Shown here: positions 1 through 5,884 of the stretch, in pieces
Layout of the letters: every line of letters starts with the position of its first letter
Position numbering within the stretch: position 1 is the stretch's first letter
Position numbers and translations under genes: made by a program
Assembly (NCBI GenBank): GCA_030842085.1
Contig: JAUUSE010000061.1
Coordinates: 1 to 10,921 of the forward strand
Source of the DNA: Timburyella sp030842085
Lineage (GTDB): Bacteria; Bacillota; Clostridia; Oscillospirales; Acutalibacteraceae
Reading direction: 5' to 3'
Length of the DNA stretch: 10,921 nt
The notes under the pieces: model-generated
What the model was told of the DNA's origin: nothing
The model's database searches: none
Seen by the model: the letters and a program-made list of their open reading frames with translations, nothing else

Positions 1-110
1 ATTAATTCATCGCTTTGTAATATAATAGTTTTTAATTTGACTATGTGCTTTACCACTTACAACTTACAAAATTTTTAGATTAAATAGCTTCAGCAACATA
101 ATTTAAGAGC
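1..110. other. AT-rich non-coding edge
   Basis: No gene or clear terminator is visible. The only structure is a perfect tandem duplication of the 7-mer CTTACAA at 56-69. This stretch lies downstream of the lipoprotein gene, which is read leftwards. Confidence 0.4.
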
Positions 111-1013
111 TTATTTGTTGCTTACATCAAGTAAGATTCCTTCTATATTATCTATATTGCCTATTTCAGACTTAATTATATCAGCGGTAAGCACATGAGA
201 GCCACTTCCGAAAGTACCAAATCCACTTGCCTCTTTAATGGTAATAGAAAGCTTATTATTTTCATCTACGCTTATATTTTTTATGGAATATAGGTCGCCG
301 CTTTCATAATAACCTATAAATTGAGCAATCAGCAAAGCGTGATTTTCAAAATATTCCTCATCATATTTTTTAATAAATTCCTTTTCCTTTTCTTTATAAT
401 CTTCATAATAACCTTCTCCCGGCTCAAAACGTATATTATAAATAATCGGCTCAGAGCTACTCACAAATTCGGAAGACGTCATGGCTTTATCCATTTCATC
501 TAAGAAGCTTAACAACTCTTCCTGTGTTTTTATTAAGCCTCTATAGGTGCTAGCGTCGGTGCGCTGATAAATGGCAAATAGATATAATGGTAAAAATTCA
601 CTATTTCTGCCAACCGAGGATATTTCGGCGTTTTCATATATAGCGCCTGATGTAATCGATGGATCAACGGTAGGTTCTTCATAAACAGGCTCACATTGAT
701 AAAACACGCAGAGATTATTGCATAAATCTCGCCCCACGATATCTTCAGCTTTAACTATCACTTCGGCAGATTTATTCATTACTTCTACTATTACTTTTTC
801 TTTGCTATTATACTTGCGGATATCGATATTTACTATACCCAGTTCATCGCTGTGCTCCGTAAGCTGCTCTTTAACAGCTTCTAAAGTGTCCATAGAATAT
901 GAGGAGTTAGAGTGATATGAAATGTCGCTTTCTCCATTGCCACCATTTTCCGTGCAGCTGGCAAGCAGAAGTAGTAAAGATAAAATCATAGCTGTGATAT
1001 TAATTCTTTTCAT
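111..1013 (-). CDS. Putative lipoprotein of unknown function
   Basis: The 300-residue product starts with a type II signal peptide: two basic residues (KR), a hydrophobic run over residues 8-18 and a lipobox LASC with the acylated cysteine at residue 20. The mature protein should therefore be tethered to the outer face of the membrane. After a Gly/Asn/Ser-rich linker it is acidic and soluble, with three cysteines near residues 98-108. The last 80 or so residues contain a DEEYFENHALLIAQF segment, then beta-type segments and a GFGTFGSGS loop. That order loosely recalls the PrcB-type C-terminal domain of many clostridial lipoproteins; this is inference from pattern only. The ATG is preceded by only a weak ribosome binding site. 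It is a single gene, divergent from the VWA gene. The coding call is firm and the function is unknown. Confidence 0.85.
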   Translation of the reverse strand: MKRINITAMILSLLLLLASCTENGGNGESDISYHSNSSYSMDTLEAVKEQLTEHSDELGIVNIDIRKYNSKEKVIVEVMNKSAEVIVKAEDIVGRDLCNNLCVFYQCEPVYEEPTVDPSITSGAIYENAEISSVGRNSEFLPLYLFAIYQRTDASTYRGLIKTQEELLSFLDEMDKAMTSSEFVSSSEPIIYNIRFEPGEGYYEDYKEKEKEFIKKYDEEYFENHALLIAQFIGYYESGDLYSIKNISVDENNKLSITIKEASGFGTFGSGSHVLTADIIKSEIGNIDNIEGILLDVSNK

Positions 1014-1083
1014 ATGCTATCATTCTTTCTTGCTTAACCTCTTTTTATGTTTTTAGTATTGAATAAAATTTGCTGTTGTCTTT

Positions 1084-1112
1084 ATTATAAACTATTTAAC
1101 CAATTTTTTCGA
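1084..1112 (-). promoter_or_regulatory. Candidate sigma-A promoter of the lipoprotein gene
   Basis: On the minus strand the -10 is TATAAT (1084-1089, consensus). A 17-nt spacer separates it from TCGAAA (1107-1112, 4 of 6 matches to TTGACA). It lies about 70 bp upstream of the lipoprotein ATG. The DNA here is very AT-rich, so chance matches are possible. Confidence 0.4.
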
Positions 1113-1224
1113 CCATAATCAAATAATAATCATAATATTACTACAATATAAATTTGATATTTATAATAAAAATGTAGAAAAACGCAATAAAATAAAAGAT
1201 TTAAAAAATTAAAATTATTATATG

Positions 1225-1253
1225 TTGATTTAAATTTGAATGGCTTATATGAG
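1225..1253 (+). promoter_or_regulatory. Weak candidate promoter of the VWA gene
   Basis: TTGATT (1225-1230), a 17-nt spacer and TATGAG (1248-1253) give 4 of 6 matches in each box. The spacing is right, but the surrounding DNA is AT-rich and the boxes are weak. Confidence 0.25.
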
Positions 1254-1288
1254 TGTCCCATAGAGGTAGCGTTGCATATTATATAGCG

Positions 1289-1307
1289 GAAGAGGATGTC
1301 CCTCTTC
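1289..1307 (+). promoter_or_regulatory. Leader hairpin before the VWA gene
   Basis: GAAGAGG (1289-1295) and CCTCTTC (1301-1307) form a perfect 7-bp stem with the 5-nt loop ATGTC. It ends 11 nt before the AGGAGG ribosome binding site. No U-tract follows, so it is not a terminator. It may protect the mRNA end or affect translation; that is inference. Confidence 0.45.
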
Positions 1308-1318
1308 TCACTATTATT

Positions 1319-1324
1319 AGGAGG
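1319..1324 (+). promoter_or_regulatory. Ribosome binding site fixing the VWA start
   Basis: A perfect AGGAGG lies 9 nt before the ATG at 1334. The open frame continues upstream to a GTG-type start at 1253, but that position has no ribosome binding site and its extra residues would be encoded across the leader hairpin. Confidence 0.85.
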
Positions 1325-1333
1325 AAACAAATT

Positions 1334-2716
1334 ATGGGGCTTACAAGCTCAAATAAACAAATAAGTACAAACAGCATTGACTGCGACGGTTCTCTGAAAG
1401 TTACACTGGCGATTTCAGCCACGCCGGACATTACCTCTAATCCAACAGATATTGTCTTGGTTCTAGACCGTTCCGGCAGTATGCAGGGAAGCCCACTGGC
1501 TAACATGAAAGCCGGCGCTAAAGCTTTCATCGACATTATCGATGAGTCAACCGACGGCACGCCGGATGGCAATATCGGCTCTGGCAGCCGTATAGGAATA
1601 GTAAGCTTTTCCGATTCGGCAACGGTAGACGCGCAGCTCATCACCTCGGTAGCAACGCTTAAATCCGCGATTGACGGTATAACGGCAAGTGGCTCTACCA
1701 ATCATGGCGACGCTTTTGCCAAAGCCAACCAACTGTTTGATCCGCTCTCATCAAATGCAAGGGTTTTAGTAATGTTTACCGATGGAAAAACAACGTCAGG
1801 TCCGCCACCAACACCGATTGCCGACGCAGTAAAAGCTTCTGGAGTTATTATTTACTGTATTGGCCTTATCGGATCGGATGGTATAGATGTATCAATCCTT
1901 AACGACTGGGCGACACCACCCGCGGCATCGCATGTTTCGGTTACACCAGATGACTCAGAATTAGAAGAATTGTTCAAGGACCTTGCCGCCAATATATCAA
2001 AAACAGGCGCAACAAATATTGTAATTGATGAAGTAGTTAATCCGGACTTTACAATTACAAGCGTAAATCAGCCGACAGTAGGCACCGTTACGACAATCAA
2101 TTCAACTACGCTGCAGTGGAAAATTGACGAACTTGGCGTTTCTGGCAACGAGGGAGCGTCTTTAGAGTTCTTCATTAAGCATACGGCGCAAACTTCGGGC
2201 GATAAGTTAGTAAATCAGTCCATCACTTATACTGATGACGAAGGAAACGTAGCAGTATTTCCGACACCTTCTGTAACGGTAGAATGCAGCATTGTAGTGA
2301 ATCCCGAGCCGTGTCCGACGCCGGTCGATTTCTCCGTTGAAGGGTGCAATGACTCTGTGGTGATAGACATGGGAGACACTTATCTTGAATCTCTTGGCCG
2401 CATTATTCAGGTTGATGTAAGAATAAAAAATGTTTGCCCTGGCAAGCGAGTAGCTTTAGCGGCAATTCTCACAGAGGTCGACTCAGACGGAATGGAATTT
2501 CAGCGCGGTATGAAAGCTATGACAATACCAGCACATGATTTTCCAGACTGCCGTGATGTCTTAGTAAAATGCATTAAATTTGTGCTTCCTGAAGATTTAG
2601 ACGAGTCAGGCGAGCCGGCAAATTCAATGTGTGGAACAAGAAACTTTAAGATTCGCTTTATAGCGCACAACATCGACAAGGTTTATAGATGCTGTGAATC
2701 TGTAATAACTCTTTAA
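1334..2716 (+). CDS. VWA-domain protein with cysteine-rich C-terminal domain
   Basis: The 460-residue product has a von Willebrand factor A domain at about residues 38-240. The metal-ion-dependent adhesion site looks complete: DRSGS at 45-49, a threonine in GSTNHGDA (T122) and FTDGKT with D150. Such domains bind protein ligands through a divalent metal. Residues of about 245-335 look like a beta-sandwich repeat of the DUF11 or Ig-like type (NPDFTITSV, LQWKIDELGVSG). The last 125 residues carry nine cysteines, including a terminal CC pair. There is no signal peptide, transmembrane segment or LPxTG anchor, so the protein is either cytoplasmic, for instance part of a spore or other assembled structure released on lysis, or exported by another route. 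A good ribosome binding site fixes the start. It is a single gene ending at a hairpin. Its isoleucine codon use differs from the paaK cluster. The domain call is firm and the role unknown. Confidence 0.9.
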   Translation: MGLTSSNKQISTNSIDCDGSLKVTLAISATPDITSNPTDIVLVLDRSGSMQGSPLANMKAGAKAFIDIIDESTDGTPDGNIGSGSRIGIVSFSDSATVDAQLITSVATLKSAIDGITASGSTNHGDAFAKANQLFDPLSSNARVLVMFTDGKTTSGPPPTPIADAVKASGVIIYCIGLIGSDGIDVSILNDWATPPAASHVSVTPDDSELEELFKDLAANISKTGATNIVIDEVVNPDFTITSVNQPTVGTVTTINSTTLQWKIDELGVSGNEGASLEFFIKHTAQTSGDKLVNQSITYTDDEGNVAVFPTPSVTVECSIVVNPEPCPTPVDFSVEGCNDSVVIDMGDTYLESLGRIIQVDVRIKNVCPGKRVALAAILTEVDSDGMEFQRGMKAMTIPAHDFPDCRDVLVKCIKFVLPEDLDESGEPANSMCGTRNFKIRFIAHNIDKVYRCCESVITL

Positions 2717-2742
2717 ATAGATTTTTCTATCTAAATTAGTTT

Positions 2743-2780
2743 GAGCCGGGCGCATATCAGCGCTCGGCTCCCTTTGTTTA
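2743..2780 (+). terminator. Hairpin terminator after the VWA gene
   Basis: An 11-bp GC-rich stem pairs 2743-2753 with 2760-2770 (one G-T wobble, loop ATATCA). A short T-containing tail (CCTTTGTTTA) follows. It begins 26 nt after the stop codon. Confidence 0.75.
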
Positions 2781-2870
2781 AAATAACAAATAAGCTATGT
2801 CTAAAAAAGTTTATAAGGAAGCAATGCTTTTGTGCTTGAAAGCTTTGATATAAATTATCGCTTTCTTATA

Positions 2871-2899
2871 TTAAAAATGCGCCTGACTTTATGCGCATT
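2871..2899 (-). terminator. Rho-independent terminator of the FkbM gene
   Basis: Read on the minus strand, AATGCGC and GCGCATT (arms at 2893-2899 and 2876-2882) form a 7-bp stem with a 10-nt loop, followed at once by a run of five T. It starts about 16 nt past the stop codon of the methyltransferase gene. Confidence 0.75.
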
Positions 2900-2915
2900 G
2901 GCATTTGTGAAAAAA

Positions 2916-3842
2916 TTAAATTGCAATAAGAGTTATTTCGGTAGGATAAATCGGCGAGCTGTTATATCTCAAATAGAATTTATAATCCTGCGAAATATCA
3001 TATATCATCTGTGGGATTTTCCACAAATCCTCATTGTTGTGGTAAACTGATATAAGCAGCTTGGGATGGTCGTTTAAGATATGGTTTCTTGCACCCAATA
3101 TTGCCTTTTGCTCAAATCCCTCTATATCCGATTTTATTAGAGTAATAGGCTCGTCTATGTCGGCGTCTAAAGTGGTCATCTGAATGTCGCCGGCAGAATT
3201 GGGAGCCAAAGTATTGGCAGATGAGCTTGTCTGGTTGTTTACAATTGCCATGTTTTCTACGGCGTCGCCCACGCCTTTCATCCTGAATTCGATGTTTTTA
3301 TATGCCTTTAGATTTTCCTTTAGAATTTCAAATGTATCCGGAGTAATTTCGTAGCAGTAAATTTTTTTATAACAATCCTCGCCATAATTTTTTATGTATG
3401 AAAGCACAGTATCTCCAGTATAGGCCCCTAAATCTACAACGACCTCATCTTTGCTGCATTTTACCAAATCAAGGTCAAAATAGTCGTCAAAAAGATTTTC
3501 CTTTGTCTGCGCGGCGCTGAGAAAATCGTAGCGGTACCAGTTGCTTAAAATAGCGTACAGTGTTTTTTTTGAGCGATAATCGCATAATTTATCATAAACC
3601 CAAACAAAGTCGTCGATGTGATTATACAGTGCGATTTCTTTAAGCTCAATTTCCTCATAGTTTCCATTGTATATATCGAGATAGCCCCAGTAGCCGAACT
3701 GGTTAAAAAAATTCATGCAGCTGATTTTAGTGGCGTCGGGAACATTGTCAAAGCTTTTTCTAATTCTGTAATATAATTCTTTTTCACTGAGTGATTTTAT
3801 TTCACTTACCAATTCATAGAAATTTTTGTCAATTACATTCAT
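2916..3842 (-). CDS. FkbM-family SAM-dependent methyltransferase
   Basis: The product is 308 residues from the chosen ATG. The C-terminal half has the class I methyltransferase fold of the FkbM family: SAM-binding motif I VVVDLGAYTGDT (residues 134-145), an acidic residue after strand 2 in YCYEITPD, and KSDIEGFE (237-244), the typical FkbM motif that follows the TTLD segment. FkbM proteins usually O-methylate sugars or polyketides. The N-terminal 125 residues, aromatic and acidic, are not part of the catalytic fold and may bind substrate. No glycosyltransferase or polyketide gene is adjacent, so the substrate cannot be inferred. Translation could also start at the GTG at 3851, but the GGGGAG at 3853-3858 is only 1-2 nt from it and is well spaced for the ATG at 3842. 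It stands alone and converges on the VWA gene. Confidence 0.88.
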   Translation of the reverse strand: MNVIDKNFYELVSEIKSLSEKELYYRIRKSFDNVPDATKISCMNFFNQFGYWGYLDIYNGNYEEIELKEIALYNHIDDFVWVYDKLCDYRSKKTLYAILSNWYRYDFLSAAQTKENLFDDYFDLDLVKCSKDEVVVDLGAYTGDTVLSYIKNYGEDCYKKIYCYEITPDTFEILKENLKAYKNIEFRMKGVGDAVENMAIVNNQTSSSANTLAPNSAGDIQMTTLDADIDEPITLIKSDIEGFEQKAILGARNHILNDHPKLLISVYHNNEDLWKIPQMIYDISQDYKFYLRYNSSPIYPTEITLIAI

Positions 3843-3852
3843 TAAATTCACA

Positions 3853-3858
3853 CTCCCC
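3853..3858 (-). promoter_or_regulatory. Ribosome binding site fixing the FkbM start
   Basis: GGGGAG on the minus strand is 10 nt from the ATG at 3842. It nearly touches the in-frame GTG at 3849-3851, so the ATG is preferred. Confidence 0.6.
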
Positions 3859-4055
3859 TATAAGATATATTATGCGTAAACTGCAATTAGTTGCATTTCA
3901 GTTTAATTTATAGCGGAAATTCGGTCAATTATGGCTTTAAAGGCTGTTTGCTGCAAATGCAGTGTAATAAAAGCATATATCCGGCGATATATTTGAAAGG
4001 AAGCATGTACAAATTGGAGGCCTTTTTCAATAATATTATGCCAAATTCTACAATA

Positions 4056-4068
4056 AACAAATTTTGTT
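4056..4068. promoter_or_regulatory. Short palindrome just upstream of the paaK1 promoter
   Basis: AACAAA and TTTGTT flank a single central T and end 9 nt before the -35 box. The position suits an operator, but an AT-only palindrome of this length can occur by chance. Confidence 0.25.
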
Positions 4069-4077
4069 GTGTATTTA

Positions 4078-4106
4078 TTGAAAAAAACGCGAGTAAGTGG
4101 TATGAT
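4078..4106 (+). promoter_or_regulatory. Sigma-A promoter of the paaK-ior cluster
   Basis: TTGAAA (4078-4083, 5 of 6), exactly 17 nt, then TATGAT (4101-4106, 5 of 6). It is the best promoter match in the window and gives a leader of about 40 nt before the paaK1 start. Confidence 0.7.
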
Positions 4107-4138
4107 AAATTAGATAGTTTTGTATAAAAGTCGGTTAT

Positions 4139-4144
4139 GGGGTG
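4139..4144 (+). promoter_or_regulatory. Ribosome binding site indicating a TTG start for paaK1
   Basis: GGGGTG lies 6 nt before a TTG at 4151. The alternative GTG at 4142 overlaps this site and has no ribosome binding site of its own. From the TTG the protein begins MIWNKEYE, the usual beginning of clostridial PaaK proteins. Confidence 0.55.
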
Positions 4145-4150
4145 TGGAAT

Positions 4151-5467
4151 TTGATTTGGAACAAGGAATATGAAACCATGAAACGCGCTGACATAGAAGC
4201 TTTGCAGCTTGAGCGGCTTAAATGGGTAGTGCGCTATTGCTATGATAATGTACCGTTTTATAGAGAAAAAATGGACAAGGCGGGGGTAAATCCTGATAAA
4301 ATAAAGTGTCTGTCTGACACAAAATACATACCGCTGACGACCAAAAGCGCTTTAAGGGAGACATATCCTTTCGGCATGTTTGCGACGCCTATAAAAGATA
4401 TTGTCCGCATACATGCGTCATCCGGCACCACCGGCAAGCCGACGGTTGTGGGATATACGCAAAACGACCTTAACAACTGGGCGGAAATGATGGCGAGAAT
4501 AGTGACGGCGGCCGGCGCAGATGAGAATACAATAGTGCAGATAGCCTTTGGCTACGGCATGTTTACCGGCGCGCTTGGACTGCATTACGGACTGGAAAAA
4601 ATAGGCGCAACGGTTGTACCGTGCTCTACCGGGAATTCACAGAAGCAGCTTATGTTTATGCGCGACTTTAAGACGAATGCACTTGTTGCCACTCCGTCAT
4701 ATGCGCTTTATTTGTCCGAGCTGGCTAAAGAGCTGGAATATCCGATGAGCGATTATAATTTAAAGCTCGGATTGCTTGGCAGCGAGGGTTGTACTCCGGA
4801 AATGAGAGGGCAGATAGAGAAAAACTGGGGCATGTTTGTCACCGACAACTACGGTCTTTCCGAAACGGGGGGTCCGGGCATGTCAGGCGAATGCAGGGAG
4901 AGAAACGGCCTGCATATAAACGAGGACTTTTTCTATTGCGAGATAATCGACCCAGACACAGAAGAGGTTTTGCCGCCGGGCAGCACCGGCGAGCTGGTAG
5001 TTACTACCCTTACAAAAGAGGGAATACCCATGCTGCGCTACCGCACAAGGGATATAACCCGCATAGTGTATGAGCCGTGCAAATGCGGCCGCACCACTGC
5101 GCGCATGGACAAGATAAAGGGCCGCAGCGATGATATGCTTATCATAAGGGGCGTAAACGTATTCCCGTCGCAGGTAGAAAGCGTTATTGTAGGTATAGAA
5201 GAGCTTGGCCCGCATTATCAGCTTGTTGTTAGGCGCGAGGGCTTTTCCGATACGCTGGAGGTACAGGTTGAGCTTATCGACGGCAGTCTGTTGAGCAGCT
5301 TTAAAAATCTGAAAAAGCTTCAGACGCGTGTACACGACCAGCTTAAAACGGTTTTGGGGATAGAGAGCAAGATATCGCTTGTGCAGCCCAAAACGCTTGA
5401 GCGTTTTCAGGGCAAGGCCCACCGTGTGCTTGATTTACGCGGTGAGGGCGATAAGCCTAAAGCGTAA
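4151..5467 (+). CDS. paaK: Phenylacetate-CoA ligase family protein, first copy (divergent)
   Basis: This 438-residue adenylate-forming enzyme should activate an aryl-acetate with ATP, through an acyl-AMP, to the aryl-acetyl-CoA. Visible motifs are the phosphate loop HASSGTTGKPT (88-98), FGYGMFTGALGLHYG, the adenine-binding YGLSE (234-238), RTRD, the hinge GRSDDMLIIRGVNVFPSQ (from 324) and the catalytic C-terminal lysine in GKAHR (K422). Length is normal for PaaK. Two places differ from typical PaaK. The usual GAEPW-type motif reads GSEGC (210-214), and the segment after YGLSE reads TGGPG rather than the usual VMGPG or IAGPG type, so its substrate may not be phenylacetate. It is the first gene of the cluster with iorAB, and paaK2 is about half identical to it by eye. 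The start is taken as TTG. Confidence 0.92.
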   Translation: MIWNKEYETMKRADIEALQLERLKWVVRYCYDNVPFYREKMDKAGVNPDKIKCLSDTKYIPLTTKSALRETYPFGMFATPIKDIVRIHASSGTTGKPTVVGYTQNDLNNWAEMMARIVTAAGADENTIVQIAFGYGMFTGALGLHYGLEKIGATVVPCSTGNSQKQLMFMRDFKTNALVATPSYALYLSELAKELEYPMSDYNLKLGLLGSEGCTPEMRGQIEKNWGMFVTDNYGLSETGGPGMSGECRERNGLHINEDFFYCEIIDPDTEEVLPPGSTGELVVTTLTKEGIPMLRYRTRDITRIVYEPCKCGRTTARMDKIKGRSDDMLIIRGVNVFPSQVESVIVGIEELGPHYQLVVRREGFSDTLEVQVELIDGSLLSSFKNLKKLQTRVHDQLKTVLGIESKISLVQPKTLERFQGKAHRVLDLRGEGDKPKA

Positions 5468-5884
5468 TTCGTAATTGTGGCAATAAAATGCGATTTGATT
5501 TCTCTGTGATGATGCAAAGCAGTAGTATATGATTGTCTGCTTAACGCTTGGGCAAAGCACTGCTGAATTTGGCGCAGCGTAGATAAAACAAGGCAGCCTG
5601 CTAATGAAAATACAAAATGTTCCGCGCTGCTGTTAATACTCTGCTGAGTTGATTTTACAGCCTTTTAAAAAATGAGTTAATTGCGGCATCGTCGGGTTTT
5701 ATATATAGTTTTTACATGTCATATATGCGGAAAATACTGCTTTTTTCACAGATGTCCCAATATGCTGATGGGAAATTACAGGATAAATTTTACTGAAAAT
5801 CTGCCGTGGGGTGAGAGGATTAACTCCCGCACCGTACGGATATAAGGCTAAATTATACAGCCTAAGGAAAGGGTGTTGTTATAA
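5468..5884 (+). promoter_or_regulatory. 417-bp non-coding, structured iorA leader region
   Basis: No gene or T-tract terminator is seen. Near its start, AAGCAG (5517-5522) can pair with CTGCTT (5537-5542), while the overlapping AGCAGT (5518-5523) can pair with ACTGCT (5559-5564), so the two hairpins exclude each other. GCAGCG (about 5574-5579) can pair with CGCTGC (about 5625). Two weak promoter candidates are TTGCGG-17 nt-TATAGT (5681-5709) and TTTACA-16 nt-AATACT (5711-5738). The last 80 nt form the two-hairpin element listed separately. Confidence 0.4.
5804..5873 (+). ncRNA. Candidate structured 5' leader of iorA
   Basis: Hairpin 1 is layered: CCGT (5804-5807) with ACGG (5836-5839), a 2x2 internal loop, GGTG (5810-5813) with CACC (5830-5833), then GAG with CTC around the loop GATTAA. 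Hairpin 2 pairs AGGCT (5845-5849) with AGCCT (5859-5863), with a 9-nt loop. The AAGGAAAGGG ribosome binding region follows at once (5864-5873). A second GGTG at 5872-5875 could compete for the same CACC, which would couple folding to translation; this is inference. It does not match TPP, THF, preQ1, c-di-GMP, guanidine or T-box consensus as I know them. Confidence 0.35.

Noticed and set aside
1275..1283. CATATTATA, a match to the sporulation sigma-K -10 pattern CATANNNTA, upstream of the VWA gene
   Set aside because: The required AC about 16 nt upstream is absent (CC at 1257-1258), and AT-rich DNA gives such matches easily.
1253..1333. In-frame GTG-type start extending the VWA protein by 27 residues
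   Set aside because: No ribosome binding site at 1253. A perfect AGGAGG serves the ATG at 1334, and the extra codons run through a hairpin leader.
2832..3050. 72-codon plus-strand frame
   Set aside because: It overlaps the end and terminator of the FkbM gene on the other strand, lacks a ribosome binding site and has no recognisable motif.
3891..4127. 78-codon plus-strand frame before paaK1
   Set aside because: It runs through the palindrome and the good promoter at 4078-4106, has no ribosome binding site and has an AT-driven composition.
4883..5422. 179-codon frame antisense to paaK1
   Set aside because: It is wholly inside a well-supported gene on the other strand and its product resembles no family.
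5640..5680. Terminator after paaK1 in the T-rich stretch near 5670
   Set aside because: No stem precedes the TTTT run, so paaK1 transcripts may well read into iorA.
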